Origin: Gavia stellata
Taxonomy: Eukaryota > Chordata > Aves > Gaviiformes > Gaviidae
Reading direction: 5' to 3'
NCBI RefSeq assembly: GCF_030936135.1
Contig: NC_082598.1
Location: 13,334,687-13,398,686 of the forward strand
Length of the DNA stretch: 64,000 nucleotides
Numbering within the stretch: the stretch's first letter is position 1; each line of letters starts with the position of its first letter. A program made the translations under genes and the position numbers. Positions 14,830 through 26,757 of the stretch are shown in pieces. The notes beneath the pieces were generated by a model. That model was given only the letters and a program-made list of their open reading frames with translations. It was not told the DNA's origin and ran no database searches.

Positions 14830-15245
14830 CCTCTCTCCCCAACCCTTTTAAATGCCGGTTACTGCCAATCAGCTCAAAATGCACCCAGATAAAGCAGTGG
14901 GGAGGGACAAAACTGCCACCAAATTCCTGTTTTCCCTCCAACAGGAGAGTGAATCCCAGGGGCTCAGGCAATCGCAGCACTGGGGAGCCCAGCCGGCCCG
15001 CAGGGCAGTGAAGCAGCCTGTGCTGGGTGCCCGTGCGGGTTCCCTACATCAGAAGCTAGGTTTCTGGAGTCCTTCCTCCCAGTTTCTGGACAACTCCACT
15101 TGCAGCTCAGCTAGTTTTTGTTCATTTGTGGTTAAAAGCAGTCTACTCGTACCCTCCCCCACAGCACATCTAGCTCTTTCTGCCCCTACTGCTACACATT
15201 TCAGTGCTGTTCTCAGCCTGTCTCCTCCTGAGCAGCCTATGCTCT
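14830..15245. promoter_or_regulatory. GC-richer intronic block, possible alternative promoter (weak)
   Basis: Base composition rises clearly above the AT-rich flanks. There is a CCAAT-type motif (CCAATCAG, plus strand, about 14866) and CpG-containing stretches near 14990-15040. A 131-codon plus-strand open frame spans it but resembles no known protein. TBC1D14 is known to have shorter isoforms from internal starts, so an alternative promoter in this intron is possible. There is no direct proof: no TATA box, YY1 site or clear exon with a donor was identified. Confidence 0.2.
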
Positions 15246-18200
15246 AATAGGCTTCATTTAACATAAAACATGCACAGAAGAGGAGACAAGATCATATATA
15301 AAGTTTAATATCTCAGATTAATCAATCGTAATTATTTTAATCCTTTCTCTTCCCTTCTATGGTCAGTGAATTCCCTTTTTGGAGAGATGAAAGCGGGAAA
15401 TCGACAGTATAATGCTCCCTGTTATTCTACCTTCCTTTTAACACCAAAATTAGAGAAGTACAATAAGCTGTCCTCTCATTAAAAGCAACAAATGGCATTA
15501 TGAAAGGATCCTATTCATCAACGCAGCTGACTTATCTATGGTATCTAGGGACCTAATTCCTTAAGTTCAGAACTCCCAATTAAGTGTGACCATTCACCTC
15601 AAAACATGTACGTGTATGTATGTGATATAAATGTATGAGTTACATTATTTCAGACTTAATGCTGAAACCAGTAGTTATTATGGCGAAACTTAAGCCCTTT
15701 TTCTTCTCAGACTAGAAGTAAGACCACAGTCTGGACTAAGTTTGTGCTTCTATGTATGGCATAGGATGCAATCCTGCTTCAGAAGCTTTCTCTCAGAAAT
15801 ACAGAATCTTTGGAAACAGTAAATGTATTATTTTTCTTCAAGACCTTTATTTTACATGTAGTCCCTATTCTCCGTAGAGGTTTCCTGAGATCCTCCTACT
15901 TAGAATATTCATACCAAAAACTTCCAGGAGCAGCCTGACAAGAAAGAGGATCCAGATTCCTGGAAAAATCGACAATATTCAGAGCAGTGGACTAAGTAAA
16001 GACTGAAGATTCTTGTAGTCCATTCAAAAGGAAGGGAACTGCATGGTTTACTACTTAACTGAACATAGTCCTAGTCCTTTTTACGGTCACTCTGCATGTA
16101 ACCATAAAAAGCCTCATCCTCACTCTCCAAAACGACAAATGAAAACAATAAATGAAAAGTAGGATCTTCTACAGTAAGATCACAACGATCCTTATTCAGC
16201 AAAGCTGTTTAAAACCCTGAGCATTTAAAAAGTCTGTGTTTCAGCAGTGCTGTACAGAAGCAAAGTCCAAAGGTAAAGCTCATTAACTTACGCTACTCTG
16301 GGTCACTAGGGCAAAGGGACAGACAAGCCACTGACTCTGTACTCTCCCAGCCAATTATTCGCTCACACTGTTTCTCAAACCAAGTTCCTGCATATATTCA
16401 AATGAAGGAAATTAATTCAAACTCATGCTTTATGTGAAAGACCTCCAGCCTTTTAGAGCTGATACAAGTACACGTGACACAACCAACATGTCAGGTTTCT
16501 TTGTCAGCAGTCAGCATTACAGCTTTCAGAAGGAATAATCCATTTTCATGTGCTAACCTGGAGCCTAATGAGAGCACTAGTACTCCACCTAGCACTGTAC
16601 CTGTGATGCCTTAAGCTCTTTCAAGAGGAAAGCTATGCGTAAACAAGCAGGAAAGTGGTCTCTTTTTCTCACTTTGGATCTTCCTGCCACACCCAAAGAG
16701 GCATGTAACAACCTGAGGAAACAACCAGACCTTTCAGAGTCTCAAACTGCTGAAGAAACAGCAACTGAGCCAGAGGAGCAGTCCTGGAAACTTTATTCAC
16801 CACAGTACTCATGAAGGCAGGGCAGGAGCACTCCATTCCCACCTGCCCTTGAAGGTGCCAGGATTGACAGGCAATGAGCCAACAGGGTTCTCCTCTCTTC
16901 GATCTCTTCTATAACTCAATTTTCAACTGCAGCCCCAAGCCAACACCAACACTTCATAACACACCACAGATATTGCCACAACTGATACAGAACACACAAC
17001 CTCATGCATAGTGCATGTGCACACATGCATAGGCCTCGCAAAGAAAAATAAATCTAGGGAGTGCTAAGAAATAATTTTACATTCCAAAGCAGGTGCTTCT
17101 CTAAGCATCTTCTTGATACTATAGAAGATTTACCCTTAATTGATATGTAAGCAGCTTAGGTGCATGTGACCAAGCACTGGCAGCATCTAATTTTTGTCAG
17201 TATTATGTCTACAGGCAGCCAACAAATCTTAACTGACATACCCAGAGCAAGCTTGGCCTTGACAAGTTCAGAGAAACTAACACATTCTCAGATGACAGAT
17301 GAGATTCAATACAAGCACAGCTGCAAGGTTTCTTCTTTTACCAAATGTCAAGAACTTGAGCAAAAACTAAGCTGATTAATTTTCGCTCTCAGTGGTTCAA
17401 ACTTGTATGCCATTACCCAGAGGAGCCCTCAAAGATCTTAACCTGCAGATGAAGGCTGAGAGCCCCTGCACTGCAGCCTTACCCCACAAACATCAGGCTG
17501 ATGGAAAGTAGAAAGGCTGTGTATAAACCACTCGGATGCTTGTTCTTCCATGTTGTACACAAGTGTGCCAGCCACTGACCAAAGCCATAGCAATTTGGCT
17601 TTCTCCTGCCATAGCTCATCCTTGGTTTTCAAAAGGGAAGGTTTATGCACTTAACCTGCAAGACTGTGACTCTCTGTGCTGAAAGGAGTTTCACTTGAGT
17701 GAGGTGCTAAGAATATGCTCCTCTCTGGGACTTTGTTTATACCTAATATCGCAGCACTTTTTACAAACTACTTTAAGAAGCTCCCTTCTCAGCAAGCTGG
17801 TCTTCAAAGATACTATTCCATATGCCTCCTCCTCGTCTAACACTGTACACAAACCCTGGCACACAGCGCAGGGTGAGCTAGCTAGGAAGGCCCCTAGAAG
17901 TCGGTTACTTTCAAACAAAACACTGCAGGGCCCAAGTTCATTTACTGAAGTACTCAGTTAAGCCCTGGGAATCCAGGGAGCATAATACATAATAAAGGCT
18001 ACAGGAACTCCATGGAACAGAGACTGTATGAGAGCGTTAGAGGAAGCAATTACAACCACATGGACAGCAGATTGCAAATATCAACAAAAAACTAGCAACA
18101 GCATGTTCTGATCCTTAACAATGTTGACAGCATAAATATAGATAGCATTCCCTGTGGCACCAAAGGACCCTCAGAAGCTCCCTGCTTGTTCAATACCTGT

Positions 18201-20011
18201 GAAACTCACCACCAGGTCGCATGACGTAAGAGAACGGATGCATAAAATATGGGTGTGTGGTGTGCAAGTACAGACAAAAAGTGAGCTACTCTTGTTTTCA
18301 AAACAGAGCAGAAAGTGGATGTTAAAGGGAAGGATATTAAAGGTCAGGTTACAGACAGAGCACCTGGAACTTCAAAGTCAATCACCTAGTTTGAACTTAA
18401 TCCTCATATTCTCATGACATCGCATGGTGATCAAGATTACCTGTTCCCCATTTAAAAGGTAGTAAGGACAGCCTTCGATCTCTGGAATTCAATGTACCTG
18501 AAAAGATTCAGGTTAAAAAGCTCAGTCTAGTGAGTACCACTGTTTCTGTAACACTGGCAAAACCACTAGAGACTACACTAGAACAGAATTTGGACAGATT
18601 TCTTTATTTTGTCGGATGAGAAAAGCTGAGAAGCAGTTAAACATTCTACTTTGAGCAGGGCCTAAATACGCCTGTTCCACCGTGCTCCCTCCAGGCTGAA
18701 GGACAGCATTTGTTTGAGTTAACAGTTGTGCTACCAGAATGGGTAACAAAAGTTCATGCTTTGAAGTGCTGAGAAGCCTCCTGCTTCAGAATTAAGTCTG
18801 GTTCCATGGCAACAAACAGAGAGAGGTCCACAAAAGCTTCAGCAGCTCAAACATGATTGACTGGAGTTTTGCTGCACAGTACTCTAACCTGAGAATAAAA
18901 ATCAGTGAAGGCTTCAGCCAGTTTAGTAGATCTAAAGATATTGCTTCTCTTAAGCTTTGCAAATAAGGCAGCCTTTCAACGAATGATGTTTGCCAGTTCT
19001 CTAAGTATTTTATCAGCCTATTCATATCAGCCTATTCATCTCATGCAAAAAACCAAGTTTTCATGAGGAAAAAGACATTAGCTGAAGCAATCACATGTTC
19101 AAAACAGGTTAGATACAGCAAACTCTGCTTTATGTCTAAAGTTTATTTCTAGAACTGTTTCTTCAAAATATATCATACTTCAGACACTACATGCTAAAAA
19201 TAGGAGGCATTATGAAGGCCTTAAATAAATAAACACCCAGCAAATACCAACAAACAACCCAAACCCCCAAAAGTAGACTAGTCCTTTTCCTCATTCACCA
19301 CTTTCACTGAGTATCTGCATTTAGAATACCTTGCCGTTCATACAAGGGCCATGTTTAGAAGAAGTCATATAACTGCTTTGAGTGGCCAATGCTTTAATTT
19401 CAACAATTGAGTGACAAAATGTCAGATATTCTCATTCCATACAAAAATAAAGGGAAAAAATTATTAACAAAACAGATTTGGAAAAATCATAGTAGTCACA
19501 CAAGAGTTTGTCAAGTATTTGTATTTTAAGCTTCACGCACCTATATTGATCAACAAAATACTCCGTCACTACTAGACCACTTAGGAATCCTTAGATATAA
19601 AAACTCTTCAATACAGGTATGGATCCTACCTATATCTACCTATTTATGGAACATGAGATTAAGGACCTTGGCAAAAATCACAAAAGGCATCACTGGAGAA
19701 ACCAGGAAAAAAACCCTGGTTCAGAGGAAAACAACCTTGTTCAGAACTCCCTGTAACGTAGAAGGAATCTTTTAAGAAAATTTAAGATGCTTCCATATAT
19801 CATAAAGATAATACAGAGTAGGATTCAAAGCCTTAATCCCTAGCAATATTTGCCGACTTAATTTGGAACAGAAAAAAATACGTTAACACCAATTTAAATT
19901 AAAATAGCAAGCTATTACGTCTTTCAAAGTAAAATATCACACAAGACCTTTCTCACATGATCTTACCTAATCTCACCGTTAAAATACAAATATATTTTAC
20001 AGAAACATTAC

Positions 20012-20685
20012 CTGGCAAAGAAGTTTGTAAAAGGTCCCAATATTTTTCGTTTACTGTCCACGTCTGTCTCTTGACAACACTCCTGCTGGCTCTGATCATT
20101 GGTCTCTTTAGTGGAATTCAGGGTAACATCCGAGAAGTGCGCCTCATCAGTCTCAAGATTCACAATTGCACTTGAACTGCTTGTGACTACAAAGTCCAAA
20201 ATGTCTTCATTGCTAACTGATAAAGTTGTTGACAGTTCTGTGCTGAGACTAGAAACACTACAGACAGAGATATCATCACTTCGATTCAGAGTTTTTGAAG
20301 TTGGACTATAAAGTTTGACAGTGTCATACCCAGTTCTTGGGAAAGTAGAGGATTTTCGCACAGCATGGTCATGTTCAGAAGTCAGAGAATGCGGAGGCAC
20401 ATAAGACGGCAGCATGCACGCACTCTGAAAAGCCCTGTCAGGCACAATTTCAGGTTCTGACTGCTTTCTCTTCACATTTAACACACTACAGTGAACAGGC
20501 TCTGGATTTCCTATTTCTAGAGTTGGAATACCAGAATCCACTGATTTAAGGCTATGACAATCTTCCACAGCACTGGACAGCTGGCCAGGCCCATACTCAG
20601 GCAACGAGAGAGATCTTGGGGTCCCAGAGTTCAAGTTTTGAAGGCCCTGGATACCGCTGCCCACTCTTGTGTCCAGAATTCCCAT
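20012..20685 (-). CDS. TBC1D14: TBC1D14, first coding exon (N-terminal region)
   Basis: TBC1D14 is a TBC (Rab-GAP family) protein that binds active RAB11 and TRAPPIII components. It acts at recycling endosomes as a negative regulator of starvation-induced autophagy; the gene identification rests on sequence and the function on known family biology. The exon runs from acceptor AACCAG at 20750-20748 to the donor GCCAG|GTAATG at 20012. From the first in-frame ATG (20685) it encodes 225 residues counting the split Arg. Conserved blocks are SVDSGIPTLEIGNPEPV (48-64), KRKQSEPE (72-79), RKSSTFPRTGYD (110-121), the serine-rich LSVSNEDIL segment (155-178) and ILGPFTNFFAR (215-225). The region is low-complexity, polar and serine-rich, as in the human protein. 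Human starts 15 codons further upstream, but the matching codon here is ACA (20730-20728), so the true start is uncertain. The TBC domain is outside the window. Confidence 0.92.
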
Positions 20686-20747
20686 GAAGCTCAAGCCATT
20701 TAAGGAGCTGGATAAATTTACATCAGTTGTCTTGGCCCAACTGGTAA
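20686..20747 (-). other. TBC1D14: 5' part of TBC1D14 exon 2: 5'UTR or N-terminal extension
   Basis: A strong pyrimidine tract ends in CAG at 20750-20748. A second CAG lies 7 nt further on (20743-20741). The frame reads TTDVNLSSSLNGLSF directly before the first Met, matching human residues 2-15 position for position, but with ACA where human has ATG. A start-stop pair ATG-TAA sits at 20723-20718 in another frame. This segment is therefore either 5'UTR with a minimal upstream ORF or coding if translation starts in an earlier exon. Confidence 0.7.
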
Positions 20748-21242
20748 CTGGTTAAAAAGAAAGAAAAGACAAGATTATGAGTTTGCAGGAAGGTTGTGGT
20801 TTGTTCTTGGCTGTTTGTTGGGTTTGTTTTAATACACTCAGTCCTGTCATAATTTAGGCTTTTAGTTAAAAGTTACTCATCTTCTCTTGCACATGATTAC
20901 TACCCTTTCCCCCTGCTTGAACAAGCAGGACAATGGCAACTTAATTAGGCTTCTAGAAAATGTCAAGCATGAAAAGCTTTTCATAAGCAGTTTGTGTCCC
21001 AGTGTTTGCTTCATATACGTTTCCTGAGAGTGAAATTACGTTCTATAAAAACCACAGTACTTTAATGTTTCATATCAATATTAAGACAAATATTTGAAAT
21101 TTATTTTTGGGGGGGGCTACAAAACTTGTTTCCATAACACTTCAGAATTTTGGTCTAAGTGTCATTTAAACAGAATTTCTCAGCATACTTCTGGAAACCA
21201 TAACACCGATAATAAATTTGTCACTGAAATAGAATGTATAAT

Positions 21243-21350
21243 ATATCAGTTTTGCATTAAACAAGAGATGCAAAATCTGAATAGCTATAAAGCTATATAT
21301 CAGTTTTGCATTAAACAAGAGATGCAAAATCTGAATAGCTATAAAGCTAT
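21243..21350. repeat. 54-nt perfect tandem duplication (two copies)
   Basis: The unit starting CAGTTTTGCATTAAACAAGA begins at 21247 and again at 21301, a period of 54 nt. The copies are identical over about 50 nt and then diverge into unique sequence. Perfect identity in an intron implies a recent duplication, or an allele or assembly difference. Open frames cross it on both strands only because 54 is a multiple of three; I see no coding evidence. Confidence 0.95.
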
Positions 21351-22022
21351 CCATGTAGTCAACGTTTTGACAATACACATGATGCACTTCATCAGTGCAT
21401 GTACAGTAAAACTGACACTTGCAAATATATAGGGTTTACTGCACTCAAGGATCACTATCCTTCGTATTTGCAATACACATTCACACTGTCTTCCCATGGG
21501 CTGCCAGCAGGGCCGTTAATCCAGTCAGTGCCCCACTTCCAGTCTAAATCTGAGTGACCCTTAAAGAGAGGGCAGTCAAGTATGAGCTACAGGTTAGATG
21601 CAATGTCCTCATGGGCAATTGCAGCCTTTCATGAATCAGGACTGCTGCCCTGGCTCCCAGAACTGCTACTGACCCTTTAAAACACTACACGATTATTATT
21701 GTGACATTACATGTATCTTCTCTTTCTCTATGAATAGTTAAATTATCTACAGCTCTGCTGAAGTTTGCAATGTAATTACTCTGCAGCAGCTGGCGGAACA
21801 AATATGTGCATTATTACTTCAGTTTCTTCACTCTGAAACACTCTGGGCTAAGGGTGAAGGAGTGAAGAATACTCCTCCCATCTTGCAAACAGCTTGCTTT
21901 CTAGATGGATTTTTCTCCAGTTCCTGAAGCCTCGTCTCCCGCTTCTGGTATCCTAGTCTCTCTCAAGTGTAGCACTTAAAGGTGCCCGTTGTCCTCTAGG
22001 AGGTCCTCCCTGCATTCTGCTT

Positions 22023-22098
22023 TGAAAAAACAAACACACACACCCCCGCCCCCCACCCCCACCAAAAAAAAAACCCAACCCCAAACCAAAAGCCAAAT
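22023..22098. repeat. C/A-rich low-complexity tract
   Basis: On the plus strand this begins as a run of CA dinucleotides, then C-runs broken by A or G, then A-runs with CCC. It is simple low-complexity sequence and the complementary strand is G/T rich. Confidence 0.85.
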
Positions 22099-22911
22099 AT
22101 CTCATATGGGAAAACTGGTTCCTCCCAGAAGTTTCAAACCACTGGCTAATGGCACCTAAGCCCTGCCAAACACCAGGGTTTGACACACTGTCCGTTCTTA
22201 GATCTGAGCCCATCAATACACTTTGGCTTTGTGATACTGACAGGCAGTAAGTGCCAGAAAACACATTTCAAACATATTCCACTGGTCTAAACCGTAACGA
22301 TTTTTTCCACAAGCTTTCAGTCACATGAAAAGTTCATGAATCCAAATGTACTTCGTATGCTATACCAACTTTTTAGCTTACTACGCAAATGCTATTCACT
22401 AGCTGATCCGATACTCCAGTTCAATCCACTCCTAAGTGTAGGGAAAAGTCAAGTAGATACAACCCCGGATATTTTGTCTTTTAGACCTTCTCAGAACTTT
22501 CTAACAGCCAATTATGTACTACCCATCCAAATCAATCAATGCATCAATTGCCTAACCTTTTGGATACCTAAGGTTTCAAATGTATTGTTTTGACTAAAAA
22601 GCTTGTGAAGATGTACACTTTGATAATAGTTGCCATAGTAACTTTTCTTTTTTCACATTACCATGGTTTGAAAAGCTTACATCCCCTGCAATTTAAAGAA
22701 ATTATGTCTTGAGATAACTACTATACAAACTGCATACATTATGAACCTCTCTGTTCACTAAATTAAATTGCAAGAGCCAGCAAAAAAATCGAACAAACAA
22801 AAAACCCTAAACAACAATCCGTGAATACAGGCAACAAACTATTCTACTTCACGAAATCAACTGTGATAGTCAAAGTGTACAAATATGGCATAACATGGAG
22901 CATTAGATATT

Positions 22912-23812
22912 GAGTGCACCCTCAGCAAGTTTGCAGACAACACCAAGTTGGGCTGGACTGTTGATCTGCTTGAGGGGAGGAAGGCTCTGCAGAGGGATCT
23001 GGACAGGCTGCATCGATGGGCCAAGGCCAGTTGTGTGAGGTTCAACAAGGCCAAGTGCCGAATCCTGCACTTGGGTCACAACAACCCCATGCAATGCTAC
23101 AGGCTTCTTGGGGATGAGTGGCTGGAAAGCTGCCCCACAGAAAAGGACCTGGGGGTGCTGGTTGACAGCCGGCTGAAGATGAGCCAGCAGTGTGCCCAGG
23201 TGGCCAAGAAGGCCAACAGCATCCTGGCCTGTATCAGAAATAGTGTGGCCAGCAGGAGCAGGGAGGTGATCGTGGCCCTGTACTCGGCACTGGTGAGGCT
23301 GCACCTCAAACACTGTGTTCAGTTTTGGGCCCCTCACTACAAGAAGGACATTGAGGTGCTGGAGCGTGTCCAGAGAAGGGCGACAAAGCTGGTGAGGGGT
23401 CTGGAGCACAAGTCTGATGAGGAGCGGCTGAGGGAGCTGGGGTTGTTCAGTCTGGAGAAGAGGAGGCTGAGGGGAGACCTTATCGCTCTCTACAATTACC
23501 TGAAAGTAGGTTGCAGAGAGGTGGGTGTTGGTCACTTCTCCCAAGTGACAAGCGATAGAACAAGAGAAAATGGCCTCAAGTTGCACCAGGGGAGGTTTAG
23601 TCTGGATATTAGGAAAAATTTCTTTACTGTGAGAGTGGTGAAGCACTGGAATAAGCTGCCTAGGGAGATGGTGGAGTCACCATCACTGGAGGTGTTCAAG
23701 GAACATGTGGACATGGCCTTGGGGGACATGGTTTAGTGGGCACGGTGGTGTTGGGTTGATGGCTGGACTTGATGATCTTATAGGTCTTTTCTAACCTAAC
23801 TGATTCAGTGAT
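22912..23812 (+). mobile_element. CR1 LINE, 5'-truncated, with intact ORF2 C-terminus
   Basis: This is an about 0.9 kb CR1 retroposon copy in TBC1D14 intron 1, antisense to the gene. A continuous frame runs from about 22913 to the stop at 23734-23736. It begins inside the reverse transcriptase domain with the catalytic FADD box (SKFADDTKLG, about 22929-22958) and continues through CR1-typical blocks: [60 protein letters not shown] and [14 protein letters not shown]. The tail at 23737-23812 has the CR1 sequence 'gacttgatgatcttataggtc'. The absence of frameshifts over about 270 codons suggests a relatively young insertion. The endonuclease and most of the RT are missing, so it cannot move on its own. 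No clear target-site duplication was found. Confidence 0.95.
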
Positions 23813-26757
23813 ATAATTACTGCTTCATATACTTGGATCTCCTGCTCTTCTTGCTTGGATTCACTTATTTTTCTAACGTAAGTCTGACTGTTTTCTCCTC
23901 CCCATGCTCACCTACCCCTTCGTACACATTATATTGCTCTTTAAATCAACAGCCCACCCAGCCCCAACCTGACTCTAAAGCATACACACACACACACAAT
24001 GGAACCGTATAAGCAAGGGTGCAGGTGTTTGCTTCATCACAATTTATACTTATCCAGACAATGCAGTCCAGAAAACAAAGTTCAGAAATTTAATCAGTCA
24101 GGGAGAACATTGATGTTATTTGGGTAAATAGCACAAACATGTTCCCATAACGAAGTCCTTCAGTGACTTCCTTCACTTCTGTGCAATGATTTTCCCAAGT
24201 AGCAGCCAGTCCTTAGTTTAATTGCATGGCTCTTCTCAACTAAGCTTACAAATCGGTAAACATTCAAGCAGCCTTGGAAGAGCCAGTAAATACAGCAGCT
24301 CAAGAGACCAAACAATTCTGCAAACAAGAGAGGTCAAAGAGAAGTGAAAATAAATTTCCACATGGGGTACTGAAGCTATTTTAACTTGGCTTGATTTTTT
24401 TAAGCAAGAAATTCAACAGGAAGAGATCCTTTAAACAGGCAACCAGCAAATGCAGAAGTATCTAACAGCTATAGCTTGCTGGAGCAAATTATGCAACAAC
24501 AAGCTACAAAGGTTTTACACAGTTCAGCGAAACTGTGGGAAGCTTTGAAGTATACCCATCAAGGGCTTTAAATGAAAACTTGAGATATAATCAGCTGTCA
24601 AAAATGTACGCGAGAACTCCTTGATTCATTTTGCATTAGGTTGTTGTAGGATTGTTTTTAAGGATGTAGTGAAGTGATATTTATACTCATTTTAGCTGCC
24701 TCACTGGTAAGTTCAAAATCTGACAACTGATGTCAAACATACTAAGTGCCGTGTGCTCCAATAAAGAATAAGCAATTTTGTCTGCACAACATTCACAATC
24801 CCCATGGTTTACTTAAATATATTATAATCAAAATAAAATTGATATCTGTAAAGTCTTAACATCCTATGTCTTATAGGAACCATGATCTAAGTGTGAATAT
24901 CCCAGAAGAGAGGTAGCAAGGGAAAGGGTGATAGGAAAATACAGACGAGGTCACAAGTGGTAATGAGAGTAAGTACATATTATTTACTCATTAACTCTTC
25001 CAACATAAGCGCTAAGGGGCACCAGATAGTTTTGTAGCCAGGTTCAAAACTAACACCAGGACGTAGCTATTCATGCAAAGGGTAGTTGAACTGCGTAACT
25101 TCTTGCCCAGTACACTGTGGATGCTAGAAGTTTACATGTAAGCTCAGGAAAGAGAACAATCACTGAGGATTCCTAACCAAAAAGAAACGCAGGAAGTCCC
25201 TGAACTGCAAGTGTCTGAACTTCATGGAAATATCAACGTACATTAGTCCTACTTTTAGGCCCTCTCCCAGGTAGATTCTTCTGTCTGACAGGTGGAGTTT
25301 TGGTCCGTCCCAGTATGGCTGTCCACACGGCCTTACATTCCCCAGATTCTGAACAGGACATGCAAGAAGGCATGTTCTGACAATAACCAGAGGCTTTAAA
25401 ACAGATTTTGACTTTGCGTATCACTCAATCACACAGCGGCAACAAGTTGTATTTGATTATAATTTCTAAGATCCAGAATAAAATGGCTTTTTAACCGATT
25501 TTGATGTAAAATTTAAGGAAAGTGAACACCAATGCCAAACCATTAGAATAAAACAAATATCAGAAAGATGCCAACTCAAGCCACGTTCTTCCAAGTTTGC
25601 TGTGACTTGCAATGCAATTTAGCCAATGAACTTGTTTAGAAGGAAGGGTAAGACCACTATCTACAAAACAGGCTTTGTATCTTCTTGCCTCACAGGAATG
25701 AGAAAACGAATGGTTTACATATACTGCTCAGTTCTCAAAGAGTTAATAGCTCAATTCTTATCACACACCTTGTCTCTTCAACACTTATCTCTGCCAGCAA
25801 TTTTTTTTTTTTAATTTTTTTTTTCCTCAATTATGAAGTTGCAACTGGTTTTTTTTCTTCTTAAAGGTAACATATTTTTTAAAAAATAAGGGTTTATACT
25901 CTCCATGCATTTGACAATATTTTTGCTGCATGTACCAAGAAACACACCGCTGCTATCAAGTGCAACTGCAGGTGACCTCGGTGCAGGACAGCATCAAACC
26001 CAGTTTTGTTTATTAAACAATTCTTGGTTCAGATTGTTTATGTTCACATTCTAACAGCCACAGCATTGCAGACAGTGAAGAATTCCTGAGGCTACAGAAG
26101 TCTAGCTGTCGATAAAGCGTGAGATACAGAGATTAATGCTACATACGTAAGCACTGCCAAAACTTTAATGGCAAAAAGAAAAGAAGTAAATTGGGATTTT
26201 TTTATATTAAGAAGTCTTTTATCTAACTCCCAGCCGGCACCCTTCACGAAGTGTGAGCTTTACAAATCTGGCTTCTGAGAGGAGTGCTTGGCGAGCGATC
26301 CTAAGTAAACCATTCACCACTTTTCCACCTTTTTGCTACGTCAGGCAGGCAATACAAATGAGTCACAGTGTTCTTCTAAAGCCTGTGCTCCCGAAGCAGT
26401 TTACAGGGCTTTTTCCCTCCCCACAGCAATATTACTGAAAAATCTGAGGCCGCATTAAATTAGTAGCAGCATCATGAGAACTTCAGCAAACGTTAGTTGT
26501 AGTTTTGTTTGGTCTTTGGGAATTGCCTAGACTTCGACTAGAAAGAGAAGCAGCGAGATGAAAGTTGCTTCCTTTTCACAGGCTTTGAGGCTGCCCCGAC
26601 ACTGCAAAGGTTTCCCAGCTGGGGACCTTCATTTAATGAAAAACAAACCAAACACCCCACCCCAAAAAAATCAAAAACAAAACCCCACAACCCATGCCTT
26701 TCCCCAAAGCCTTGCGGAAGCAACGCTCACCCTCCTCTGTGGTCTTTAAACCACTCG

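Larger units (their letters stand above)
4075..20011 (-). other. TBC1D14: TBC1D14 intron between the two coding exons in the window
   Basis: This 15.9 kb intron is bounded by a GT donor at 20011-20010 and an AG acceptor at 4076-4075 in gene sense. It contains a decayed CR1 at about 12.2-12.68 kb and a locally GC-richer block at about 14.83-15.24 kb, both listed separately. The rest is AT-rich with short homopolymers. Open frames in it have no recognisable protein similarity and no matching splice structure. Confidence 0.85.

Noticed and set aside
14852..15247. 131-codon plus-strand open frame in TBC1D14 intron 2
   Set aside because: No recognisable protein and no splice partners. The GC-richer composition explains its length.
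21243..21350. Short direct repeats considered as a CRISPR-like array
   Set aside because: There are only two adjoining copies without spacers, in vertebrate intronic DNA. It is a plain tandem duplication.
21166..21432. Open frames with an internal repeated peptide on both strands
   Set aside because: The peptide repeat is only the 54-nt DNA duplication, whose length is a multiple of three. There is no other sign of a gene.
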